Shown here: positions 8,326 to 15,249 of the stretch, one piece after another | Numbering within the stretch: position 1 is the first letter of the stretch | Layout of the letters: each line of letters begins with the position of its first letter | From: Caldisericota bacterium | Lineage (GTDB): Bacteria > Caldisericota > Caldisericia > Caldisericales > Caldisericaceae | Reading direction: 5' to 3' | NCBI GenBank assembly: GCA_030642335.1 | Contig: DAOWNX010000004.1 | Span: forward strand, 1-18,493 | DNA: 18,493 bases | Program-made: the position numbers and the translations under genes | Notes under the pieces: generated by a model | The model's input: the letters and a program-made list of their open reading frames with translations, nothing else | Database searches by the model: none | What the model was told of the DNA's origin: nothing

Positions 8326-9747
8326 TTAGTGTACATCCATATCTTTTGGCTCGGTTTCCAATGAAAGCACTTCCTTTTTCGTGATGATTTTTTTCTTCCA
8401 TGTTCCTCTTTTGAACCATATAAATGCTAACAAAGAAATAACAATGTTACTTATAACCATTGAATAAAAGATGCCGTTAGGCCCCATTTCCATTTTTATT
8501 GCCCATAAATATGCAAGGGGTATTCGAATAGCCCAGAGTCTAGCTGTGTTTAGAACAAGAATAGGAAAAGTATGGCCTGATCCGCTGAAAGCTGCATTAA
8601 ATGCAAACATAATGCCAAAAAACGGTACAGAATAAGATGCTATCCTGAAGAAATTTGTTCCAATGCTTATTACTTCAGGATCGTTAATGAAAAATCGTAC
8701 AATTCCACCTCCGAATAAAAATGTGAGAGTTGCTCCGCTAAATAAGAAAGCAGCGATAATTATTACAGTTTTCCACACGATATTTTCTGCGCGCTCTACA
8801 TTTCCTGCTCCCATATTCTGTCCTACCATCACTGTTGCAGCATGTGAGAAGCCCATTGCAGGCATATTAAGTAGAGAAATTATTCTGTTTCCAATACCAA
8901 ATGCACTTATCACAGCAGAGCCAAAAATATTTACAATACCGATGAGTACTGTAAAACCAATTGAAGTTGCCATTTGTCCAAATGAAAGGGGCAACCCTAT
9001 ATAAAATATCTTTTTTGCAAGTTTTTTATCAAACGAAATATCTTTCATTTTAAGAGAAATTTCGCTTTTCTTTGAGAATAGATATCTCAAGCCGATATAT
9101 GCGGCAATGACACGTGAAATATCTGTTGCAATTGCTGCGCCCATTACTCCCATTTTGGGTATTCCTATACCAAAAATCATAATTGGGTCTAAAATAATAT
9201 TAATAATAATGGAAACGAACACAATCTTCATCGGGGTAATGGTGTTTCCTTTTCCTTGAATGATACCCTGAAAAGCAGAATACACAAACATGAATGGCAT
9301 CCCTACAAAAATTATTCTCATATAGGTAAGCGTTGCGGCAAATGCGTCAGACGGAGTATGCAGAAGACGAAGAATTGAAGGGGCAAAGAGGAATCCTATT
9401 ATTCCTGAAACTACGCCTAAAATTAGCATAAGAAAAATTGTTGTGCCGGCTGTTTTTTCTGCTTGTTTACTTTGCCTGGCACCTGTATACTGAGCAACAA
9501 GTGTAGAGCCTCCGACCGATATTCCCATTGAAAATGCAATAAAGATAAATACTACGTTAAATGTAATTGTTGGCGCGGTAAGAGCTGCTTTTCCTACTTT
9601 ACCCAGCCAGAATGCATCTACAATATTGTATAAAGTCTGGGCAAAATTGGCAAGCATTACTGGTAATCCTAAGATAAAGAGTTCTTCTACAATTAAACCG
9701 TTCAGTGGATCTGGTTTTCTTCGCATCATATTGTATAGTTTTTTCAT
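8326..9747 (-). CDS. MATE-family multidrug/toxin efflux transporter
   Basis: Integral membrane antiporter of the MATE (NorM/DinF-like) superfamily with about 12 hydrophobic segments, expelling organic cations or metabolites against Na+ or H+. Family features seen: an N-terminal ELFILGLPVMLANFAQTLYNIVDAFWLGKVG block, GISVGGSTLVAQYTGA, and the equivalent block in the second half (IFYIGLPLSFGQMATSIGF; VMVGQNMGAG). I chose the ATG at 9745-9747 (473 residues). The frame also opens from an ATG at 9796-9798 (490 residues), but that codon has no ribosome binding site and lies within a predicted promoter and inverted repeat. AAGAAGG lies about 11 nt before the chosen start. The gene is divergent from mnmA and convergent with the PLP enzyme gene. 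Substrate unknown. Confidence 0.9.
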   Translation of the reverse strand: MKKLYNMMRRKPDPLNGLIVEELFILGLPVMLANFAQTLYNIVDAFWLGKVGKAALTAPTITFNVVFIFIAFSMGISVGGSTLVAQYTGARQSKQAEKTAGTTIFLMLILGVVSGIIGFLFAPSILRLLHTPSDAFAATLTYMRIIFVGMPFMFVYSAFQGIIQGKGNTITPMKIVFVSIIINIILDPIMIFGIGIPKMGVMGAAIATDISRVIAAYIGLRYLFSKKSEISLKMKDISFDKKLAKKIFYIGLPLSFGQMATSIGFTVLIGIVNIFGSAVISAFGIGNRIISLLNMPAMGFSHAATVMVGQNMGAGNVERAENIVWKTVIIIAAFLFSGATLTFLFGGGIVRFFINDPEVISIGTNFFRIASYSVPFFGIMFAFNAAFSGSGHTFPILVLNTARLWAIRIPLAYLWAIKMEMGPNGIFYSMVISNIVISLLAFIWFKRGTWKKKIITKKEVLSLETEPKDMDVH

Positions 9748-9782
9748 TTGCTGTTTAACCTTCTTACCCTTAAAAATAATGT

Positions 9783-9816
9783 AATGATACTTTATCATTT
9801 ACGTCATTTTTTTCAA
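9783..9816 (-). promoter_or_regulatory. Candidate MATE promoter with an inverted-repeat operator over the -10
   Basis: On the minus strand TTGAAA (9816-9811), a 16-nt spacer and TAAAGT (9794-9789) form a weak sigma-70-like promoter. The -10 lies in the middle of a perfect inverted repeat AATGATA-CTT-TATCATT (9783-9799, 7-bp arms, 3-nt centre). A dimeric repressor bound there would block RNA polymerase. The predicted start near 9782 leaves a leader of about 35 nt to the ATG at 9747. Confidence 0.4.
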
Positions 9817-9862
9817 CTCTTATAAATGAATTATTGTTTTGTCTTTTTAATGCTGCTGTAGC

Positions 9863-9893
9863 TTGTTTTTTTATATGCGTTTTTTGGTAAAAT
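9863..9893 (+). promoter_or_regulatory. Candidate extended -10 promoter for leaderless mnmA
   Basis: TGGTAAAAT at 9885-9893 is an extended -10 (TGn plus TAAAAT). A poor -35, TTGTTT at 9863-9868, lies 19 nt upstream. Only 6 nt separate the -10 box from the mnmA ATG, which predicts transcription starting at the start codon. No Shine-Dalgarno sequence is present. Confidence 0.5.
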
Positions 9894-9899
9894 AACTGT

Positions 9900-10931
9900 A
9901 TGAAAGTGATAGTTGGAATGAGTGGCGGGGTAGATAGTTCAGTTGCTGCCTATCTGCTTAAAAAAGAAGGATGGGATGTAATAAGCGTCCTTTTTAATAC
10001 AATAGGAAAACCTGACGAAGTTTCGAAACGCTGCAATTTTAATGCTGTTATAGCTGCAGGAAAGATGCTTCATATTCCCGTTAAAGTTGTGGATGTTTAC
10101 GAGGAGTTTAACAGGGAAATTATACAGGATTTTGTCAATCAGTACAAAAATGGTTTTACTCCCAACCCTTGCGTTCTTTGCAATGAAAAAATTAAGTTTG
10201 GTTTTGGATTGGAAAAAGTGGAAGAACTTCTTAAAGGTTCATTTTTTGCAACAGGGCACTATGCAATTATCGAGCAAAATGATAGATTGCATTTGAAAGC
10301 AGGTGTGGATAAAGGAAAAGACCAATCATATATGTTATGGAGATTAAAACAGTGGCAATTAAAGAAAACAATCTTTCCCTTAGGTGTTTTTACAAAGAGA
10401 GATGTGTATAAAATTGCTGCGGAAATTAAGTTTCCAGTATTACCTCTCGAAAGTCAGGATGTATGTTTTATCCCTGGCAAGGTAAAAGTTTTTTTAGAAA
10501 AATACCTTCCGCAAAGAGAAGGGGAGATTATTAGTACAAAAGGGAAAATACTGGGAAAACATAACGGTGCGTATTTTTATACAGTAGGACAGAGAAGCGG
10601 GCTGCATATTTCTTACCCTACACCTCTTTATGTCGTGAGAATAGATACAGGAAAAAATGTTGTTTTTGTAGGAGAAAGGGAAGAATGTTTTTTTAGAACT
10701 GCTGAACTTATTGATGTGAATTTTATAGAAAAATGGAATTTCACTGAAAAGGAACTTACCGGTAAAGTGAGGTATCATGCAAAATTATCGTCTTGTGTTT
10801 TGAAAAAGGATGGGGATAAAGTAATTGTGCAGTTTGATGTTCCTCAATTTGCTGTAACTCCGGGGCAGAGCCTTGTTTTGTACGATGGTGATTATGTTTT
10901 TGGAGGTGGAATTATTAAAAGATCTTATTAA
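9900..10931 (+). CDS. mnmA: tRNA-specific 2-thiouridylase MnmA
   Basis: Thiolates U34 of the wobble position in tRNA-Lys, -Glu and -Gln using ATP and a sulfur donor. It has 343 residues, slightly shorter than the E. coli enzyme. The PP-loop is GMSGGVDSSVAAYLL (6-20). The catalytic cysteines are Cys94 in TPNPCVLCN and Cys189 in SQDVCFI. Other family blocks are FATGHYA, KDQSYMLWRL, YFYTVGQRSGLHI and the C-terminal VTPGQSLVLYDGDYVFGGG. Cys91 makes a CxxC pair where E. coli has Asp-x-x-Cys. The ATG at 9900 has no ribosome binding site and sits directly downstream of a -10 box. It is monocistronic as far as can be seen; the next gene is about 470 nt away. Confidence 0.95.
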   Translation: MKVIVGMSGGVDSSVAAYLLKKEGWDVISVLFNTIGKPDEVSKRCNFNAVIAAGKMLHIPVKVVDVYEEFNREIIQDFVNQYKNGFTPNPCVLCNEKIKFGFGLEKVEELLKGSFFATGHYAIIEQNDRLHLKAGVDKGKDQSYMLWRLKQWQLKKTIFPLGVFTKRDVYKIAAEIKFPVLPLESQDVCFIPGKVKVFLEKYLPQREGEIISTKGKILGKHNGAYFYTVGQRSGLHISYPTPLYVVRIDTGKNVVFVGEREECFFRTAELIDVNFIEKWNFTEKELTGKVRYHAKLSSCVLKKDGDKVIVQFDVPQFAVTPGQSLVLYDGDYVFGGGIIKRSY

Positions 10932-10933
10932 AA

Positions 10934-10950
10934 AAATTGTTTAACAATTT
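10934..10950 (+). terminator. Inverted repeat after mnmA, possible weak terminator
   Basis: AAATTGTT-T-AACAATTT is a perfect inverted repeat directly after the mnmA stop codon, flanked by AGATCT on both sides (10920-10925 and 10951-10956). The stem is A/T-rich and is not followed at once by a T-run (ATTTTTT begins at 10961), so termination is doubtful. It could instead be a protein-binding site. Confidence 0.3.
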
Positions 10951-11260
10951 AGATCTGCAAATTTTTTCATAATTTTTCTGTTATTTCACACCATTTCTTA
11001 AAAGTTTGTTCCTTCTTTAATACTTCTAAACTCAAAAAAATTCTACCATTTTGAAAGTTTTATTATTCTCGTAAACGGTTTTAAAATCTCAAATGATGTA
11101 ATTTTAATACAGGTATTTCTACTTGCTTTTTTGAATAGAGTTTATTTTGATGTCTCTTAATTTACCGTATTATATCACCCACTGGAATATTCTTTTGAGT
11201 TTTTCTTTAGAGACAAGAGCTAAAATGTCACTTATAAATGCAACAAGACAAAATAAATTA

Positions 11261-11287
11261 TTGATTATTAGATTTTCGTTGTATAAT
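11261..11287 (+). promoter_or_regulatory. Candidate promoter for the holB-ricT operon
   Basis: TTGATT (11261-11266), a 15-nt spacer and a consensus TATAAT (11282-11287). The spacer is shorter than the ideal 17. A start near 11294 would give a leader of about 110 nt before the ATG at 11406. Other A/T-rich boxes lie closer to the gene (TATAGT at 11380-11385) but have no well-placed -35. Confidence 0.35.
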
Positions 11288-11405
11288 AAAAAAATAAGAT
11301 AAACGAGATGAAGGAGACAGATTATTTTATTGTTTCGAAGCTTGTATTTTAGTTGATTCAGTGTAGATATATTAATTAGTATAGTTTATATGAATGGAGG
11401 CAAAG

Positions 11406-12491
11406 ATGAAGATAGCATCAAAAGATTTAATATGGAGAGATTTTAAAGGAATGCATAAAAAAGAAGATCTTTTAACAGATCCAGTAGTTGAAGACTTACT
11501 TTTTATGCAGACAATTGAAGGGCATGCTCACAATGGAGATGGTGCATTTAAAGGAAGGAAATTTGTTGATACAACTCTTAGCGATATTGTAGAGGCGTTA
11601 GGAAGAGATGTTTTTGTCGTGCGTTCAGGACGGCAGATGTTAATTGATGAAATTTATCAGTATGCTGAGCGTGTAATGAACGGTGAGAATTTGACACATC
11701 TTGTAAATGAGAAAGGCGAGCCATTGATGCGTTGTCCTTTATTTTTAGAATGGGAAGTAAATGCTTCTGATGTGCTGAGAGGATTGTATTTAGGTGGACT
11801 AATGGATGATTTTGATGCAAGAAAGAAGGCAAATGATAGGTTTCATATTAATATGGGAGGAGGCAAACCATATCTTATCGACGTTGGTAAAAGGGAGCAA
11901 ATGCGCTTGAACGGAGAAATTCTTGCCCATGGAGAACATGAAGATAAATTAGATGAATACGTGGAGAAAGGATTAATTATTCCTGACCCGGAGAAGGCGG
12001 ATTTTCTCAATCACACCGATATCCGTTTCCAGTATATAAGACACAAGAAAGGTTTAGGGGTATCAGATGATTCAGCAGTTGTTGTGGGTGGATTGTTATA
12101 TAGTGTAAGTGTCGGTCTGGGTGCTTATCTTGCAGATGCTATTGATACAATTGATAAGTTTTCACTAAAGTTTATTGAACAGGATGGCGAGCTTGCTTTT
12201 AATATAAAAAAGAATTTTTCTTCGCTCAACATTACAGATGAGGATGTTTTTTCTTTCATCTATCTTGTCTCGATTCCAAGTGGTGCAGAGCATAAAATTC
12301 CTGACTCTTCCCAGAGGTATTTTTTGAGAATTGATAAAGATAGTAATACTACCGCCCTTGACTCGCATTATAGATTCATAACAGGTAAATCATACCAGCA
12401 TTTTAAAATTTCTTACGAAAATGTATTAAATGAAACTTTTTATAAATACATAAAGGAACGGGTAGAAACATTTAAAAAAGATGGCGCTTGA
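11406..12491 (+). CDS. Protein of unknown function, first gene of the holB-ricT operon
   Basis: I do not recognise this 361-residue protein. It has no signal peptide and looks soluble, with one mildly hydrophobic stretch (AVVVGGLLYSVSVGLGAYL, about residues 220-238) that could be a buried strand-helix. It is rich in charged residues and has conspicuous His/Asp/Gly segments: EGHAHNGDGAF near residue 38, FHINMGGGKPYLIDVGKRE near 145, and GEILAHGEHED near 170. These could be metal- or nucleotide-binding, but that is speculation. I chose the ATG at 11406 because GGAGG (11396-11400) sits 5 nt before it; the in-frame ATG at 11394 would put that site inside the gene. The 3' end overlaps holB by 11 nt, so the two are probably translationally coupled. 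A replication, repair or nucleotide role is a guess from context only. Confidence 0.8.
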   Translation: MKIASKDLIWRDFKGMHKKEDLLTDPVVEDLLFMQTIEGHAHNGDGAFKGRKFVDTTLSDIVEALGRDVFVVRSGRQMLIDEIYQYAERVMNGENLTHLVNEKGEPLMRCPLFLEWEVNASDVLRGLYLGGLMDDFDARKKANDRFHINMGGGKPYLIDVGKREQMRLNGEILAHGEHEDKLDEYVEKGLIIPDPEKADFLNHTDIRFQYIRHKKGLGVSDDSAVVVGGLLYSVSVGLGAYLADAIDTIDKFSLKFIEQDGELAFNIKKNFSSLNITDEDVFSFIYLVSIPSGAEHKIPDSSQRYFLRIDKDSNTTALDSHYRFITGKSYQHFKISYENVLNETFYKYIKERVETFKKDGA

Positions 12492-13473
12492 AAATATTAA
12501 AGAACAGGATCATATTGTCAAGTATTTAAAAAGTATTTTAAGAAAGGATAGGATTCCTCCTATGCTTCTTCTATCTGGGAGAAAAGGCACTGGCCGTTTT
12601 CTTGCCGCGACAATGTTTGCTAAAGCATTGAATTGTGCAAATAGTATTGGCGATTGTTGTGATAAGTGTAAGAGCTGTGTCGCGATAGAGCACAATGTGC
12701 ACCCAAATGTGGTTGTTATAGGCAGAGACGTGGATGTTGTGCATATAAAAGATATTCGCAATATGATAAATGCGTCATTTGTTCCAGTTAATAACAGGTA
12801 TAGAGCGAATATTATTGACAACTCAGACAAGAGCACCCCTGAGGCATTTAATAGTATGTTAAAATATCTTGAAGAGCCTCCAGAGCGTACTGTTAACATT
12901 CTTATTGCAGAAATGGCAGAATTACTACCAGAGACAATTAGGTCGCGGGCAGTAGAGCTAAAATTCAGGCCAATTAGTGCTGCTTTTATTAAGGAAACTG
13001 TTAAAAAGACGGGGTTATCAGATGAAGATGCCGAAATTGTCTCAAAAATGGCTAATGGAAGCATGGAAAAAATTAAATTGTTTTCTTCAAAAGATTTTCT
13101 TAAAAAAAGAAAAATATTTATTGAGTATTTACTGAAATTCTTTTTAGATGAAGTTATTGTTTCAAAACTTCTGGATGAATGGAACAATTTTTCGAGTAAC
13201 AACAGTTCGATGAATAACGCAAAGGAGTTTTTTGATATACTTTCAACACTATTGCAAGATATTTTTTTTGTATCCGTATTACACGATACAGAGCATATAA
13301 CTAATGTAGATGCTCTTGGATTTATTGCAGACAAATTTGCATTTGTTGATAGATCTAAATTACATAAAATGTATGACGTGGTTTTAGAAAAAAAACAGGC
13401 ACTTTTGACAAATGCTATACAGCAATATATACTATTAGATGGTTTATTTAAGATTAAAGAGGTGATAAAGTGA
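12481..13473 (+). CDS. holB: DNA polymerase III delta' subunit (clamp-loader)
   Basis: Clamp-loader AAA+ subunit that helps place the sliding clamp on primed DNA. It has 330 residues. The P-loop region reads LSGRKGTGR (32-39), with Arg where ATP-binding subunits have Lys, and the Walker B position reads IIDNSDKS. Both are degenerate, as expected for delta', which does not hydrolyse ATP, rather than DnaX. The zinc module cysteines are Cys52, Cys59/60, Cys63 and Cys66. YLEEPPERTVNIL (129-141) and IRSRAVEL (sensor/SRC-like, with Ala for Cys) match the family. The start overlaps the upstream gene by 11 nt with no good ribosome binding site. The stop overlaps ricT by 4 nt. The holB-ricT order is conserved in many Firmicutes, which supports the call. 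Confidence 0.9.
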   Translation: MALENIKEQDHIVKYLKSILRKDRIPPMLLLSGRKGTGRFLAATMFAKALNCANSIGDCCDKCKSCVAIEHNVHPNVVVIGRDVDVVHIKDIRNMINASFVPVNNRYRANIIDNSDKSTPEAFNSMLKYLEEPPERTVNILIAEMAELLPETIRSRAVELKFRPISAAFIKETVKKTGLSDEDAEIVSKMANGSMEKIKLFSSKDFLKKRKIFIEYLLKFFLDEVIVSKLLDEWNNFSSNNSSMNNAKEFFDILSTLLQDIFFVSVLHDTEHITNVDALGFIADKFAFVDRSKLHKMYDVVLEKKQALLTNAIQQYILLDGLFKIKEVIK

Positions 13474-14138
13474 ATTTAATAGAAGAGAAAGTTAAACTTG
13501 TTGCAGTTGTATTGCGAAAGGAAACAAGAACATATTTTTTAGCTAAACCTGATTTCCAGGTGAAGCTTTTTGATAAAGTGGTTATTGATTTGGATGGGAA
13601 ACTAAAACATGCTGTTGTAAAAAAAACTTTAGTAAAAATGGATAAAAAACGATGGGATATAATAAGGGCGAAAGGTTTTACGGGAAAAATTATTCGAATT
13701 GCTGATGAAAAAGATATGACTCATCTTGAAAAATTGGAAGAGAAAGAACAAAATGCATTTCGTATTTGTAAACAAAAAATAAAGGAATACAATCTTCCAA
13801 TGCATCTTGTACAGACTGTTTGGGATGAAGGCGAGAAGAAATATATATTTTATTTTACAGCCGACTCTCGCATAGATTTTAGAGAACTTGTTAAAGCGCT
13901 CGTTAAAACATTTAATCGGAAAATTCAATTGTGGCAGGTAGGTGCCCGTGATGCAATGCGTTTTTTGGGTGGTTGTGGACCGTGTGGGTTTTCGCTATGC
14001 TGTACTACGTTCCTTGATGAATTGGAAAGCGTTGAACTCATTTATGCAAAGATGCAAAACCTTCCCCCCAACCCTGCTAAAATTACTGGCAGTTGTGGAA
14101 AACTTGTATGTTGCCTAAAGTATGAATTGGATATTTGA
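13470..14138 (+). CDS. ricT: PSP1-domain regulatory protein RicT (YaaT)
   Basis: PSP1 C-terminal-domain protein of 222 residues. In Bacillus subtilis RicT (YaaT) joins RicA and RicF in an Fe-S-containing complex affecting RNase Y-dependent mRNA processing and the phosphorelay. The signature block is intact: QVGARDAMRFLGGCGPCGFSLCC (156-178), then AKMQNLPPNPAKITGSCGKLVCCLKYE (193-219). Seven cysteines cluster there: 169, 172, 177, 178, 209, 214 and 215. The start is GTG, chosen because AAAGAGGTGAT (13456-13466) is a near-perfect ribosome binding site just upstream. The GTGA overlaps the holB stop codon. No ricA or ricF is visible in the window. Confidence 0.92.
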   Translation: MNLIEEKVKLVAVVLRKETRTYFLAKPDFQVKLFDKVVIDLDGKLKHAVVKKTLVKMDKKRWDIIRAKGFTGKIIRIADEKDMTHLEKLEEKEQNAFRICKQKIKEYNLPMHLVQTVWDEGEKKYIFYFTADSRIDFRELVKALVKTFNRKIQLWQVGARDAMRFLGGCGPCGFSLCCTTFLDELESVELIYAKMQNLPPNPAKITGSCGKLVCCLKYELDI

Positions 14139-14139
14139 G

Positions 14140-14682
14140 ATGAATAAAGAGATAGTTAGGTTGGGCGTTATTGGGCAATCTGAGAGACCATGGGATCCGC
14201 TACCTCACGAGATATATGAGACAGCTTATAGAATTGGCTATCTTACAGCTAAGCAAGGATGGATACTTTTTTCAGGTGGAAGAGATGGCGTAATGGAAGC
14301 AGCGAGCAAAGGAGCAAAAGATGCTGATGGAATTACTGTTGGCATTTTGCCTTCCCTGGACAAAAAAGAGGCAAATAAATATATTGATATACCCATTACA
14401 ACCGGGCTTGGAATAGGTATGCGCTCTGAACTTATGGTCCAGACAGTGGATTGCATAGTTATGATTGGCGGAAAGAATGGAACGTTAAAAGAACTTTCCG
14501 CGGCTTATATGAATAAAAAACCTATCGTGATTATTAGAGAAAGTGGGGGTACTGCAGACAGCATTGAGAAAATACTTTTTGAAGGCAAATATCTTGATGA
14601 AAGGGAGAATGTGGATATTTTATTTGCGAATTCTCCAAAAGAAGCAATCGAACTGCTTGTTCCTTTAGTATCTCATAAATAG
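14140..14682 (+). CDS. SLOG/LOG-like Rossmann-fold nucleotide-binding protein (TIGR00725-type)
   Basis: 180-residue protein of the SLOG superfamily (relatives: LOG cytokinin-activating phosphoribohydrolases, DprA). Seen: VIGQSERPWD at the N-terminus, the glycine motif FSGGRDGVMEAASKGA (44-59), GITVGILPS, and GGKNGTLKE (110-118) in place of the LOG motif PGGxGTxxE. The first Gly-Gly and the Thr/Glu are kept, but the substitutions make phosphoribohydrolase activity uncertain. I chose the ATG at 14140, right after the ricT stop, because it gives the usual family N-terminus. An in-frame ATG at 14122 would add six residues and overlap ricT by 17 nt. It is the last gene of this operon and convergent with the flavin reductase, 18 nt away. 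Confidence 0.82.
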   Translation: MNKEIVRLGVIGQSERPWDPLPHEIYETAYRIGYLTAKQGWILFSGGRDGVMEAASKGAKDADGITVGILPSLDKKEANKYIDIPITTGLGIGMRSELMVQTVDCIVMIGGKNGTLKELSAAYMNKKPIVIIRESGGTADSIEKILFEGKYLDERENVDILFANSPKEAIELLVPLVSHK

Positions 14683-14700
14683 TTTTTGTAATAAGAATTT

Positions 14701-15210
14701 TTAGGATTGTTCGTAAACTGCTAAAATTTTGCCAAAATAGATTGTATGATAATCTCCTTTTGGATAATATTTAGGCGAAATCTCGGATATTAGCTCGGCT
14801 GGCACAATGCTGTTTTTATGAATTACTCGGCATTCATAAACAATATCACATTCTTTGATAATCGGGCATTTTACTCTTTTTCCTGATAATAAAGTGATAT
14901 TCTTTTCCTTAAGTTTGTTGTAATTTCTTCCCGATACGGTACCGCAATATAAAACTGTCTCTTCCATTCCGGCCGAAGGCACATTCACTGTGAATTCATT
15001 GTATTTTTTAATGAAACTATCTGTGTAGCGAGAAGGCCTGACTAACACACAAAATATAGGTTTGCCCCAGATAATTCCTATTGTGCCCCATCCAACTGTC
15101 ATAACATTAAATTCGTTTGCATTGCCAGATAAAAGAAGTAGCCCTGGATCATCCATCATTTCTAATGTTTTCCTTAAGTAATGAGTAAAATCCAAATTTT
15201 TTACTTCCAT
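14701..15210 (-). CDS. Flavin reductase-like FMN-binding protein
   Basis: 169-residue protein of the flavin reductase-like/FMN-binding split-barrel family, which includes NAD(P)H:flavin oxidoreductases and electron-transfer flavoproteins. Seen: GLLLLSGNANEFNVMTVGWG near the N-terminus (substrate/FMN-binding strand), KPIFCVLVRPSRYT (conserved Arg-x-x-Arg/Ser region), FTVNVPS, and GTVSGRNYNKLKE matching the family's GTxSGRxxDK. A perfect AGGAGG lies about 8 nt before the ATG. It sits 39 nt downstream of the GNAT gene on the same strand and is probably cotranscribed. The substrate is unknown; flavin-dependent reductase or flavoprotein is as far as I go. Confidence 0.85.
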   Translation of the reverse strand: MEVKNLDFTHYLRKTLEMMDDPGLLLLSGNANEFNVMTVGWGTIGIIWGKPIFCVLVRPSRYTDSFIKKYNEFTVNVPSAGMEETVLYCGTVSGRNYNKLKEKNITLLSGKRVKCPIIKECDIVYECRVIHKNSIVPAELISEISPKYYPKGDYHTIYFGKILAVYEQS

Positions 15211-15249
15211 TATTATTTCCTCCTTATATTAATGCATAGGTGTTTAGAT

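Larger units (their letters stand above)
10932..11405 (+). other. Noncoding AT-rich region between mnmA and the holB operon
   Basis: About 470 nt with no credible gene on either strand, no tRNA-like cloverleaf and no direct-repeat array that I can see. The left end holds an inverted repeat (10934-10950). The right end holds a candidate promoter (11261-11287) and a 14-codon reading frame (11308-11352) without a ribosome binding site. The high T content of the first half, with poly-T stretches, suggests untranslated or decayed sequence. A small RNA cannot be excluded. Confidence 0.6.

Noticed and set aside
9748..9798. Longer N-terminus for the MATE protein from ATG 9798
   Set aside because: That ATG has no ribosome binding site and overlaps the predicted -10 and inverted repeat. 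The family N-terminus is complete from 9747.
11308..11352. A 14-codon open frame upstream of the unknown gene
   Set aside because: No ribosome binding site precedes it and the peptide has no recognisable feature. The length is expected by chance.
10932..11405. CRISPR array, tRNA or riboswitch in the long noncoding gap
   Set aside because: No regularly spaced repeats, cloverleaf arms or conserved riboswitch core could be seen by eye.
11394..11405. Earlier start (ATG 11394) for the unknown holB-operon gene
   Set aside because: It would place the strong GGAGG inside the coding region, and nothing upstream of 11394 resembles a ribosome binding site.
11406..12491. NurA-type nuclease
   Set aside because: I considered it because of the DNA-replication context, but no NurA motif can be recognised, so I left the product unknown.
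12510..13334. A 274-codon open frame on the minus strand inside holB
   Set aside because: It lies wholly antisense to a well-supported holB, has no recognisable domain and is low-complexity Ser/Ile/Leu-rich, typical of an antisense shadow.
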